Source: Wagnerdoeblera sp046292685 (GTDB lineage Bacteria > Pseudomonadota > Alphaproteobacteria > Rhodobacterales > Rhodobacteraceae). Taken from it: a stretch of 64,000 nucleotides of DNA. Location: positions 1 through 64,000 of the forward strand of contig NZ_JBKBQM010000003.1 of the NCBI RefSeq assembly GCF_046292685.1, given 5' to 3'. Below are positions 50,985 through 59,763 of this stretch, in pieces (within the stretch, counting starts at the first letter, position 1; every line of letters begins with the position of its first letter). A program made the translations under genes and the position numbers. The notes below the pieces were generated by a model. It worked only from the letters and a program-made list of their open reading frames with translations. It did no database searches and was not told the DNA's origin.

Positions 50985-52063
50985 GCCTTGGCCCCCTTCT
51001 TGCCCGATCCGAGCAGCGCCGGGGCCGCGGCATCCAGCGGCCAGCGCGGACGCGCGGGCAGGGTGGCATCGTCGGTGTGGCCAAGGCGGAAGCGTTCGAT
51101 GCCGGCCCAGGCGATCATCGCGGCGTTGTCGGTGCACAGCCGCAAGGGCGGCGCCAGGAAGGGCACGCCGGCGCGGGCGGCCACCTGCACCAGCCGGTCG
51201 CGGATCGCGGCATTCGCTGCGACGCCGCCGGCGACGGCAAAGGCGCTGATCCCGGGGCTTGACGCCAGCGCGCGGGCCGACTTTTCGGCCAGCACATCGG
51301 CCACCGCGGCCTGGAAACCGGCGCAGAGGTCGCGCCGGTCCTGCAGGGTGATCCCGCCCTTTTGCGCCACGAGTCCGTCGCGCGCCCGCAGCAGCGCGGT
51401 TTTCAGCCCGGAAAACGACAGGTCGCACCCCGGACGGTCCAGCAGCGGGCGCGGAAAGGCAAAGCGGCGCGGGTCGCCCGAGGCGGCCTCGGATTCCACC
51501 GCCGGGCCGCCGGGCTGGGGCAGGCCCAGCAGCTTGGCGGTCTTGTCGAAGGCTTCGCCGGGCGCATCGTCGATGGTGCCGCCCCGGCGGCGAAAGCTTT
51601 CGGCGCCTTCGACGCGCAGAAACTGGCAATGCCCGCCCGACACCAGCAGCACCAGATAGGGAAAGGCCAGCGCATCGGTCAGCCGGGGGGTCAGCGCGTG
51701 GCCGGCCAGGTGGTTCACCCCCACCAGCGGCAGGCCGGTGGCGGCCGCCAGCCCCTTGGCGCACATCACCGCCGCCAGCACGCCGCCGATCAGCCCGGGC
51801 CCGGCGGTGACGGCGATGCCGTCGAGGTCGCCCAGCCCCAGCCCGGCCTGCGCCAGCGCCTGTTCGGCCACGAGGTCGATGCGTTCGGCATGGGCGCGGG
51901 CGGCGATTTCGGGCACCACGCCGCCGAAGGCCGCGTGCAGCGCCTCTTGCCCCGCCACGACGGACGACAGGATCTGTGCCCCGGCCGGACCGTGGCGCAC
52001 CACGGCGGCGGCGGTATCGTCGCAGCTGCTTTCCAGCCCGAGGAATGTCAGCGTTCCGCTCAT
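50981..52063 (-). CDS. tsaD: tRNA N6-threonylcarbamoyladenosine transferase subunit TsaD
   Basis: 360 aa. LGLESSCDDTAAAVV at the start, PEIAARAHAERIDLVAEQAL, VNHLAGHALTPRL (metal-binding His), LLVSGGHCQFLRVEG and SFSGLKTALLRA, and the C-terminal VAGGVAANAAIRDRL and LCTDNAAMIAWAG. It acts with TsaB/E to make t6A37 in ANN-decoding tRNAs. First gene of the four-gene operon; it diverges from hemD by 56 bp. Confidence 0.95.
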   Translation of the reverse strand: MSGTLTFLGLESSCDDTAAAVVRHGPAGAQILSSVVAGQEALHAAFGGVVPEIAARAHAERIDLVAEQALAQAGLGLGDLDGIAVTAGPGLIGGVLAAVMCAKGLAAATGLPLVGVNHLAGHALTPRLTDALAFPYLVLLVSGGHCQFLRVEGAESFRRRGGTIDDAPGEAFDKTAKLLGLPQPGGPAVESEAASGDPRRFAFPRPLLDRPGCDLSFSGLKTALLRARDGLVAQKGGITLQDRRDLCAGFQAAVADVLAEKSARALASSPGISAFAVAGGVAANAAIRDRLVQVAARAGVPFLAPPLRLCTDNAAMIAWAGIERFRLGHTDDATLPARPRWPLDAAAPALLGSGKKGAKA

Positions 52064-52119
52064 GGCCCCACTTCGCGCGCTCTGCCCCGTTGCCGGGGGG
52101 TGCCGCAGGGGGTAACACC

Positions 52120-52866
52120 ATGAGCATGGCCAGACAATCCCGCCCGACCGTGCTGCTGACCCGCCCTGCCGAAGCGTCCGAACGCTTTGCGGCCGAGTTG
52201 CGCGCGCGCTTCGGGCCGGTGGATGTGGTGGTATCGCCGCTGATGGTGCCCGAGTTCCGCGCGCCGGTGCTGCCCGATGCCTGGGACGGCGTCATCCTGA
52301 CCTCGGAAACCGGGGCGCGCGCGCTGGCCCGGCTGACGGCGCGGCGGGGGCCGGCGATCTGCGTGGGGCCGCGCACGGCCGAGGTGGCGCAGGCGCTGGG
52401 CTGGCAGGCCGAGGCGGTGGGGGGCGATGCCGAAAGCCTGGTGGCCGCGCTGGCGGCGCGCGGGCTGGCCGGGCGCTGGCTGCATGCGCGCGGGCAGGAC
52501 GCCGCCGGCGACCTGGCGGCGCGGCTGAACGCCGCAGGGGCCGACATTGCCGAAGCGGTGGTATATGCGCAGGTGGCGCAGCCCCTGTCGGCGGCGGCGC
52601 AGGCGGCGCTGGCGGGTGCGGCGCCGGTGGTGGCGGCGGTGTTTTCGCCGCGCAGCGCGCGCCTGCTGGCGGCCGAGGCCGGGGCGCTGCTGCGCGCGCC
52701 GCTGGCGGTGGCGGCGATCAGCGCGGCGGCGGCGGCGCCGGTGCAGGCGCTGGCCGGCGCGGGCCTTGCGGTGGCACCCACGCCCGATGCCGCCGGGATG
52801 CTGGCGGCGCTGGGCCGGGTGTTGGGCAAAGACGGTGGCGCCGCTGCGGCGCAGGTGTATAGTTAG
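52120..52866 (+). CDS. hemD: Uroporphyrinogen-III synthase
   Basis: 248 aa. The family is poorly conserved in sequence; supporting marks are VLLTRPAEASERFAAEL, VILTSETGARALARL, CVGPRTAEVAQALGWQAEAVGGDAESL and VVAAVFSPRSARLLA, with AAISAAAAAPVQALAG. It closes and inverts the D ring of the linear tetrapyrrole. hemC, often adjacent, is absent. It precedes mic60 by 43 bp. ATG 52120 or 52126. Confidence 0.82.
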   Translation: MSMARQSRPTVLLTRPAEASERFAAELRARFGPVDVVVSPLMVPEFRAPVLPDAWDGVILTSETGARALARLTARRGPAICVGPRTAEVAQALGWQAEAVGGDAESLVAALAARGLAGRWLHARGQDAAGDLAARLNAAGADIAEAVVYAQVAQPLSAAAQAALAGAAPVVAAVFSPRSARLLAAEAGALLRAPLAVAAISAAAAAPVQALAGAGLAVAPTPDAAGMLAALGRVLGKDGGAAAAQVYS

Positions 52867-52909
52867 GTTGACATCGCGGGCCTCGGCCCGCAGCGGCAAG
52901 GAGGCGGAC

Positions 52910-54367
52910 GTGGCCGGACGCAGGAAGAAAACCGAAGAAACGCCGGGTCTTGCCGCCGAATCCGCCCCCGATGCGGACCCCGTTGCCTTGCCCGCCCCCG
53001 ACGCGGCGGCGCGCCCCGAGTCGGGGGCTGCGGCCGAACTGTCAACGCAAGGTGACAGCGGTGTGACGGAGCCCGCGCGGCCGGCCGAGGCAGAGGCCCC
53101 CGCGCCCCTGGTGCCCGAACCCGAACCGCAGGCCGGGCCGGCGCCCGACGCGGCGCCGGGGCACGACGCGCCCACGGCGGCGGAGCCCGCGCCCGAGCCG
53201 GAGCCCGCGCCCGAGCCGGAGCCCGCGCCCGAGCCGGAACGCGAGCGCGCGGCGGAACCCGAGCGTGCGGCGGAACCTGCGCCCGAGCCGGAACCCGAGC
53301 CGGAACCCGAGCGCGCGGCCCCGCCGGCCCCGCCCCCGGCGCGGGCCAACCCGCTGTTGCCGGTGCTGGGCGGGGTGGTCGCGGCCTTTGCCGGATTCGT
53401 GCTGGCGCAGGCGGTGCCGCAAGGCTGGCCGCTGGCGGCGCCGACGCAGGCGATTGCCGCCCTCGAACAGCGCCTGGCCGCGCAGGATCGCAAGCTGGCC
53501 GAGCTGACGGCGCCGGTGGCCGACGCCGGCCTCGCCGACCGGCTGGCGGCGGTGGAAGCGCGGCTGGAAAGCCTGGCTGCGGCGCCGCCCGCCCCGGACC
53601 CGGCCGGGATCGATCCGGCCGAACTCGCGGCCTTGCGCGCCGAGATCGAGGCGTTGCGGCAGGCCGCGCCGGCGGTGCCCGACATCGGCCCGCTGCAAGC
53701 CGAACTGGCGGCCTTGCGCGCCGAGCTGGCCGCGATTCCGCGCCAAAGCGCCGTGGCGCAGGAGCTGGAGGCGATGAAGGCCGCCGCCGAGGCCGAAAGG
53801 GCTGCCGCCGAAGCCCGGGCCGAGGCGATGCGGGCCGAGGCCGACACCTTGCGCGCCCAGGCCGAGGCCACCGCCCGCGCCGCCGTGGCGCGGGGGGCGA
53901 TTCTGCGGGTGCAGGCCGCGCTGGAGGCCGGCGGCAGCTATGAGGCCGCGCTGGCCGACCTGGGCGCGGCGGGGCTGGCGGTGCCGGCGGCGCTGGCCGA
54001 CCATGCCGCCGGGCTGCCCACGCTGGCCGAATTGCAGGCGGGCTTTCCCGATGCGGCGCGGGCGGCGCTGGCCGCCACGGTGCGACCTGCCGAGGGGGCG
54101 CCGCTGGCCGACCGGCTGGGCAGTTTCCTGAAGGCGCAGACGGGGTTGCGCTCGACCGCGCCGCGCGAAGGCGACGACCCCGACGCGGTGCTGTCGCGCG
54201 CCGAGGCCGCCTTGCGCGCCGGCGACCTGCCCGCCACCCTGGCCGAGCTGGACAAGCTGCCACCCGAAGCCGCCCCCGCGCTGGCCGAATGGCGCGCGCT
54301 GGCCGATACCCGCGCGGCCGCCGCCGCCGCCCTGGCCGCTCTGGCCGCCGATCTGGACGCGAAGTAA
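52910..54367 (+). CDS. Mitofilin-like (alphaproteobacterial Mic60) membrane protein
   Basis: 485 aa from GTG 52910 with AAGGAGG six bases before. The N-terminal ~130 residues are Pro/Glu/Ala-rich, then one transmembrane helix (PVLGGVVAAFAGFVLAQAV, ~147-165), a long coiled coil (QAIAALEQRLAAQDRKLAEL to ~325) and a C-terminal domain with ILRVQAALEAGGSYEAALADL that resembles the mitofilin signature. Position between hemD and a HemY gene is the known location for bacterial Mic60, implicated in shaping the inner membrane. Includes 18-bp tandem repeats (53183-53236). Confidence 0.83.
   Translation: MAGRRKKTEETPGLAAESAPDADPVALPAPDAAARPESGAAAELSTQGDSGVTEPARPAEAEAPAPLVPEPEPQAGPAPDAAPGHDAPTAAEPAPEPEPAPEPEPAPEPERERAAEPERAAEPAPEPEPEPEPERAAPPAPPPARANPLLPVLGGVVAAFAGFVLAQAVPQGWPLAAPTQAIAALEQRLAAQDRKLAELTAPVADAGLADRLAAVEARLESLAAAPPAPDPAGIDPAELAALRAEIEALRQAAPAVPDIGPLQAELAALRAELAAIPRQSAVAQELEAMKAAAEAERAAAEARAEAMRAEADTLRAQAEATARAAVARGAILRVQAALEAGGSYEAALADLGAAGLAVPAALADHAAGLPTLAELQAGFPDAARAALAATVRPAEGAPLADRLGSFLKAQTGLRSTAPREGDDPDAVLSRAEAALRAGDLPATLAELDKLPPEAAPALAEWRALADTRAAAAAALAALAADLDAK
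53183..53236 (+). repeat. Three 18-bp tandem repeats in mic60
   Basis: GAGCCCGCGCCCGAGCCG occurs three times without mismatch (53183-53200, 53201-53218, 53219-53236), encoding EPAPEP units, and degenerates into PEPE repeats to about 53320. A likely site of length variation between strains. Confidence 0.9.
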
Positions 54368-54378
54368 GGAGACGCCCG

Positions 54379-55869
54379 ATGCTCTGGTCCCTGGCAAAGG
54401 CCCTGATCTTCTTCGCGGTGGTGGCCGCGCTGACCTGGGGGGCGGCGCTGTTGTCGCAAACCGATGGCGGCATCCGCATCGCCATGCTGGGCTACGAGGT
54501 GACGCTGGGCCCGTTGCAGGCGGCGATCGCGGCGGTGGTGCTGGTGGTGGCGGTCTGGCTGGTGCTGCGGCTGATCGGCCTGGTGCTGGCGGTGGTGGCC
54601 TTTCTGACCGGCGACGAAACCGCGCTGTCGCGCTATTTCGACCGCAACCGCGAGCGGCGCGGCTATGCCGCCTTGTCCGAGGCGATGCTGGCCCTGGCCT
54701 CGGGCGAGGCGCGGGTGGCGATGGCGCGGGCGGCCAAGGCCGAAAAGCTGCTGGGCCGCCCCGAGATCACCAGCCTGGTGACGGCCGAGGCCGCCACCGC
54801 CCTGGGCGATACCGCCCGCGCCGAAGCCGCCTGGAAGGCGCTGCTGGACGACCCGCGCAGCCGTTTCGTGGGCATCCGCGGGCTGATGCAGCTGAAACTG
54901 GCGCAAGGCGACACCGCCACGGCGATGAAGCTGGCGGAAAAGGCCTTTGCGCTGAAGCCCAAACACGCCGAAACCCAGGATGCGCTGCTGAAACTGCAGG
55001 CCGGCGCGCAGGACTGGCGCGGGGCGCGGCTGACGCTGGGTGCCAAGCTGAAGGCCGGGGCGCTGCCGCGCGACGTGTGGAAGCGGCGCGATGCCGTGCT
55101 GGCCTTGCAGGAGGCGAAGGTGCTGCTGGACGACACCAGCAGCATCGAGGCGCGCGAGGCGGCGATTGCCGCCAACAAGGCCAGCCCCGACCTGATTCCC
55201 GCCGCGGCGATGGCCGCGCGCAGCTACATCGCGCAGGGCAACCCCAAGGCCGCCGCCAAGGTGCTGCGCAAGGCCTGGGAGGCGCAGCCCCACCCCGACC
55301 TGGCGGCCGCCTTTGCCGAAATCGCCCCCGAGGAAACCCCGGCCGACCGCGTGCGGCGCTTTCGCACGCTGACCGACATCAACCCCGACCACGACGAAAC
55401 CCGCCTGCTGATGGCCGAACTGCACATCGCCGCCGAGGATTTCCCGGCCGCGCGCCGGGCGCTGGGCGACCTGGTGTCGCGCCACCCCACCGCGCGGGCG
55501 CTGACCATCATGGCGGCGATCGAACGCGGCACCGGCGCCGACGATGCGGTGGTGCGCGGCTGGCTGGCGCGGGCGCTGACCGCGCCGCGCGGGCCGCAGT
55601 GGGTGTGCGAGACCTGCCATGCCATTCACGCCCATTGGGGCCCGGTCTGCGACAACTGCGGCGGCTTCGACACGCTGGCCTGGAAGGAACCGCCCGAAAC
55701 CACCGGCCCGAGCGCCACGCAGACCGAGATGCTGCCGCTGATCGTGGGGCGCCCGGCCGCGCCCGAGCCGGAGTCGGAGCCGCAAACCGGGCCGGCGCCG
55801 GACCCTGCGGCGGACGAGCGCGCCGACCCGGCCCGCACCACGGCCGACCTGGCGCGCCAGACGCCCTAG
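54379..55869 (+). CDS. HemY-domain TPR membrane protein with C-terminal zinc ribbon
   Basis: 496 aa. Two N-terminal transmembrane helices (LIFFAVVAALTWGAALLS; AAIAAVVLVVAVWLVLRLIGLVLAVVAF), the HemY_N region, then TPR-type helices from GEARVAMARAAKAEKLLG to ~400. The C-terminus has CETCHAIHAHWGPVCDNCGGFDTLAW, a two-CxxC zinc-ribbon-like motif, and an acidic Pro-rich tail. It lies 11 bp after mic60 and likely works with it in membrane organisation; HemY proteins are not shown to act in haem synthesis. Confidence 0.85.
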   Translation: MLWSLAKALIFFAVVAALTWGAALLSQTDGGIRIAMLGYEVTLGPLQAAIAAVVLVVAVWLVLRLIGLVLAVVAFLTGDETALSRYFDRNRERRGYAALSEAMLALASGEARVAMARAAKAEKLLGRPEITSLVTAEAATALGDTARAEAAWKALLDDPRSRFVGIRGLMQLKLAQGDTATAMKLAEKAFALKPKHAETQDALLKLQAGAQDWRGARLTLGAKLKAGALPRDVWKRRDAVLALQEAKVLLDDTSSIEAREAAIAANKASPDLIPAAAMAARSYIAQGNPKAAAKVLRKAWEAQPHPDLAAAFAEIAPEETPADRVRRFRTLTDINPDHDETRLLMAELHIAAEDFPAARRALGDLVSRHPTARALTIMAAIERGTGADDAVVRGWLARALTAPRGPQWVCETCHAIHAHWGPVCDNCGGFDTLAWKEPPETTGPSATQTEMLPLIVGRPAAPEPESEPQTGPAPDPAADERADPARTTADLARQTP

Positions 55870-55941
55870 CGGCAGCCGGCGCAGCGGCGGCGGCTGCGGC
55901 TGTGGCGCCCGGGGCCGGCCTCGGTCGCTTGGCGCCGGGCT

Positions 55942-58900
55942 TCAGTAATCGCGTTCGAAGTGGATGCCGATGCCGGTGCCGCCGTCGCCGCCGCTGCGGC
56001 CGCGCACGGTGACCGAAGGCGACAGGTCGAGGTTGATCGACACTTCCGACTTGCCGTCGGCGTCGAGCTTGAGATCGACATAGACGTTTTCGGTCAGATA
56101 CTTGCCGGCGCGCACGGCCGCAGCGCCGCCTTCGGCCGCCGACACGTCGAAATCGTCGAGCCCGAAGGACTTGCGCAGCCGGTCCACCACGCCGCCGCCG
56201 CCGCGCCCGGTCAGCGTGGCCACGGCCGAGGCCAGTTGCGCGGCCTGCACCGGGGTCAGGCTGGTCAGCCCGCGGCCGAACAGCAGGCGGGCCACGACCT
56301 CTTCCTCGGGCAGTTCGGGGTTGGAGAGGAAGCGGATGCCGGGCGCATCGGCCGGGCCATCGACGATGACGCTGGCGCTGCCGTCGATGGTGTCGGTGGT
56401 GGCGACAAGGCGGAGGGTGGGGGTCAGGCTGCCTTCCATCTGGACCGAGCCTTCGGTGAAGGCAAAGCGCTTGCCCAGCAGGTCGAGCCGCCCGCGGATC
56501 AGTTCCAGCCCGCCCGAGGGCACGACGGCCGCGGTGGTGCCGGCGATGCGGAAGGCGCCGCCCAGTTCGGCATCGAGGCCCCGGCCGCGGATGAACACCC
56601 GGTTCGGCGCCGAGATGGCGACATCCAGCGCAAAGGCGCGCGCCGGGGCGGCGGTGGCGCCGCCGGGCTCCAGCAGGCTGGCGCGGGCGCGGGTCTGGCG
56701 CACGGCCGCCGGTTCGCCGAGGTGGCGCAGCTCGGGGATGGCGGCGATGCCGCCGAGGCCCGACGAGGGGATGCGCAGTTCGGTGTCGCCCAGCGCGATC
56801 TGCCCGGCAATGCGCGCGCCCCCCGTCAGCGGGCCGGAAACGGTCAGCCGGCCGTTGGCGCGGGTCTGATACAGGTTGGGGTCGCGCAGCACGAGGCCGT
56901 CGAGGGTGATGGCCAGGTCGCCGGCAAAGGGCGCGGTCAGCCCGACCGGGCCGCTGACGGCCAGCCGCCCGCCGGTGTCGGATGTGGCCTCGGCCGCGAT
57001 CTGCGCCCGCCCGCCCGACAGGGTGACGGTGGCGCCGACGCCGGAAAAGGCAAAGGGCGGGTCGGCCAGCGTCAGCCGCCCGCCCGACAGCGCCACGCTG
57101 CCGGAAAGCGCGGCGAGCGAGGGGCGGCCGTTCAGCGCAAGGTCGAAGCGCAGCGGCCCGCGCACCGCCACCGGGCCGAGAAAGGCGTTGGCCAGCGCGG
57201 CATCGGCGCTGCCGGTGGCGCGCAAGGCGGTGGTCGAAAGGTCGGCCGCCGCGGTGCCGGCGACCTCGGCCGCGATGCCGCCGGGGCCGGTGGCGTTCAG
57301 GTCCAGCGTGAGGCGGCCGGCGGTTTCGTCGATGCGGCCCGCGACGTTCAGCGGCCCCGGCACGCCGGGCACCAGCAGGGCCAGATCGGCCAGGCGGGCG
57401 GTCAGGTCCAGCCGGCGGTTGGCGCCGGTCTGGCTGGCGCTGGCGCGGGCGGTCAGTTGGGGTGTGTCGAGCGCCAGGTTTTCCACCCGGATCACGCCGT
57501 CCTCGCGGCTGGCGCGGGCGGCAAGGGTGGTGGCGCCGCGCAGCAGGGCGTCGGCTTGCGGGTTGCGGGTGGCCAGGCCGCTGGCGCGCGCCGTGAGATC
57601 CGCGGTTTCGCGCCCGCCGGCCAGGGCATAGGCGACATCGGCCTGCAGGCGCCCGGCATAGCCCGGGCCGGCCAGCGACAGGTCGTCGAACCGCAGGGCG
57701 GCGGTCAGGTTGCGCACGGTATCATCCAGCGCGCCGCTGGCGGTGATGGCCCAGGTGGTGCCGCCGACCCGGGCGCGGTCCAGCCGCAGCACGCCCTGCC
57801 TGTAGCCGGCGGTCACGGCAAGGTCGGTGGTGCCGCGCAGCAGGCCATCGGCCTCGGGGATGCCGGGGCGCAGGTCGCGCCCGGTGCCGGCAAGGTCCAG
57901 TTGCAGGTCGTCGGCCAGCGAGGTGCCGGCAAGCTGCGCCCGGGCCGCCAGTTGCCCGCCCAGCCCCTCGCCCAGCACAGACAGGTCGGACAGGTCGAGG
58001 TCCAGCGCCAGATCGGGGCCCGAGGAGCGCACCCACCCGCTGCCCGACAGGCGCAGGCTGCGCGCCGTGGCCTGCAGCGCGCGGATGTGCAGGCCATCGG
58101 GGCCGCGGGCGGCATCGAGGCGGATTTCGCTGTCGCCCGCCAGCAGCGCATCGGCCTGCGGCTGGCCCAGGCGCAGGTCGCGGCCCTGCACGCTGGCCAC
58201 CCCGTCGAAGGCGCCCGACAGCGGGGTCAGCGCGCCGGCCCAGCCCACCCGGGCCACGCCGCGCAAGGGCCGCCCGGCAAAGGAGGACAGGCGGGCCATG
58301 TCCTGCACCTCGGCGGTCAGGGTGCCGTCGATGGTCAGGCCGGTGACCGGCCCCGCGATCTGTGCCGCGCCTTCGAGCGCGTAGCCGGTGCCGGCAAGCG
58401 TCAGTTGCGACAGCGCCAGCGGCGCGCCGTCGGCCCAGTGGAACCGTGCCTGGCCGGTCAGCGCATCGCCCAGCATCTGCGCCAGCGCCGGGTCGGCCAG
58501 CGCGAGGCCCGCGCCGTCGAGGTCGAGCGTGCCGCCCAGGGCGCGCGCGCCGCCCGGCCGGCGGGCGATGCGCCCGCTGCCTTTCAGCGCCAGCCGCTCG
58601 GCCTGCAAGGCGGGGGCATCGAGCCCCTCGAGGGTGCCGTCGAGCCGCCAGCCTTCGCCTTGCTGGCGCGAATCGTAGCCGAGCCGCAGGCGCGCGCCGC
58701 CGACGCGCACCGGGTCGCCGGCCAGCGGCAACAGCACCGGCGCCCCGTCCGGGCTGCCGAGGTCGAGCGACAGGTCCAGCCGTTCGGGCAGGCCGTCGGC
58801 CGCAATCTGCGCCGCGCCTTGCACCTGCAAGGCGGCCGATTGCACCTGCAGCGCCGAAAGGTCGATCGCGCCGGCGGCGGTGCGGCGGCCTTCGGCCAGC

Positions 58901-59763
58901 AGGCGCACGCCGGGGCCGAAAAAGGCCTGGTAGTCGGGCAGGAACAAGGGCGACACGTCGCCTTTCAGGTCGGCGCGAAAGCCGCTGCCGCCGTCTTCGG
59001 TGGCGGCCAGCCGGACCGCGCCGAACAGCCGGTCCTGCCCGCCGCTGGCCAGCGAGACCACGGCCTCGAAATTGTCGATCGGGCCCTGGCCGGAAATGTT
59101 CAGCGCCAGCGACGGCGCTCCGGGCAGGCCCAGCAGCCCGGCCGCCAGCCCGCCGGGGGGTTCCTGCACCGCCAGGTCCAGCGCGAGGCGCCGGGTGTCG
59201 TTGGCGAAAGACCCCGCCAGCCGCAGCGACCCGCCGGCATCGGTGCGGTCGAGTTGCAGCGTCGCCGCGCCTTGCCCGCCCGCCAGGTCGGCCGAGGCCA
59301 GCAGCCGCGCCACCACCGGCTGGCCCAGCACCGGCGCGCCAAGGCGGATGCTGCCGGCGCTGATTTGCCCGAGCTTGACCGACACCGGCAGGTCGGGCAG
59401 CGCAAAGGGCACCGCCTCGGGGCTGGGCAGGGCGTTCGGGTCGGCCGGCGGCAGACGGTCGAGCACGATTTCGGACACGCTGAGCTTTTCGACCTCGATC
59501 CGGCCCGAAAGCAGCGCGCCGCGGTTCCAGTCCAGCGCAACGCCGGTCAGGCGCAGCCAGACCCCGCCGGCGTCGGCGATGGTCAGTTCGGCGATGCGCG
59601 CGCTGGAGGACAGCGCGCCTTCGAACCCTTCGATGCGCACCTCGCGCCCGGCGCCGGACAGGTTGTCCTCCAGCAGGCGGGTCAGAAAGCCGCGGTCGCC
59701 GCCATCCTGCGCGGTGGCGGTCAGGGGCAGAAGGCACAAGGCAAGGGCCAGCGCGCGCCGCAT
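55942..59763 (-). CDS. tamB: TamB-family translocation/assembly module protein
   Basis: 1273 aa. A signal sequence (MRRALALALCLLPLTATAQ) precedes a very long beta-helical AsmA-like repeat region, rich in LxLxG and GxLxxxxAxLxLxG strands. The C-terminal DUF490 (TamB_C) is recognisable: VFIRGRGLDAELGGAFRIAGTT, FLSNPELPEEEVVARLLFGRGLTSLTPVQAAQLA and FDVSAAEGGAAAVRAGKYLTENVYVDL. It spans the periplasm and works with TamA, overlapping its stop codon by one base, in outer-membrane protein or lipid transport. It converges on the HemY gene. Confidence 0.92.
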   Translation of the reverse strand: MRRALALALCLLPLTATAQDGGDRGFLTRLLEDNLSGAGREVRIEGFEGALSSSARIAELTIADAGGVWLRLTGVALDWNRGALLSGRIEVEKLSVSEIVLDRLPPADPNALPSPEAVPFALPDLPVSVKLGQISAGSIRLGAPVLGQPVVARLLASADLAGGQGAATLQLDRTDAGGSLRLAGSFANDTRRLALDLAVQEPPGGLAAGLLGLPGAPSLALNISGQGPIDNFEAVVSLASGGQDRLFGAVRLAATEDGGSGFRADLKGDVSPLFLPDYQAFFGPGVRLLAEGRRTAAGAIDLSALQVQSAALQVQGAAQIAADGLPERLDLSLDLGSPDGAPVLLPLAGDPVRVGGARLRLGYDSRQQGEGWRLDGTLEGLDAPALQAERLALKGSGRIARRPGGARALGGTLDLDGAGLALADPALAQMLGDALTGQARFHWADGAPLALSQLTLAGTGYALEGAAQIAGPVTGLTIDGTLTAEVQDMARLSSFAGRPLRGVARVGWAGALTPLSGAFDGVASVQGRDLRLGQPQADALLAGDSEIRLDAARGPDGLHIRALQATARSLRLSGSGWVRSSGPDLALDLDLSDLSVLGEGLGGQLAARAQLAGTSLADDLQLDLAGTGRDLRPGIPEADGLLRGTTDLAVTAGYRQGVLRLDRARVGGTTWAITASGALDDTVRNLTAALRFDDLSLAGPGYAGRLQADVAYALAGGRETADLTARASGLATRNPQADALLRGATTLAARASREDGVIRVENLALDTPQLTARASASQTGANRRLDLTARLADLALLVPGVPGPLNVAGRIDETAGRLTLDLNATGPGGIAAEVAGTAAADLSTTALRATGSADAALANAFLGPVAVRGPLRFDLALNGRPSLAALSGSVALSGGRLTLADPPFAFSGVGATVTLSGGRAQIAAEATSDTGGRLAVSGPVGLTAPFAGDLAITLDGLVLRDPNLYQTRANGRLTVSGPLTGGARIAGQIALGDTELRIPSSGLGGIAAIPELRHLGEPAAVRQTRARASLLEPGGATAAPARAFALDVAISAPNRVFIRGRGLDAELGGAFRIAGTTAAVVPSGGLELIRGRLDLLGKRFAFTEGSVQMEGSLTPTLRLVATTDTIDGSASVIVDGPADAPGIRFLSNPELPEEEVVARLLFGRGLTSLTPVQAAQLASAVATLTGRGGGGVVDRLRKSFGLDDFDVSAAEGGAAAVRAGKYLTENVYVDLKLDADGKSEVSINLDLSPSVTVRGRSGGDGGTGIGIHFERDY

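Noticed and set aside
50037..52829. A 930-aa minus-strand frame spanning hemD, tsaD and gpsA
   Set aside because: Low-complexity Ala/Ser/Arg composition and no motifs; only its gpsA end is real. High GC creates long shadow frames.
53183..53322. CRISPR-like tandem repeats
   Set aside because: The 18-bp units are contiguous, without spacers, and encode PEP repeats inside mic60.
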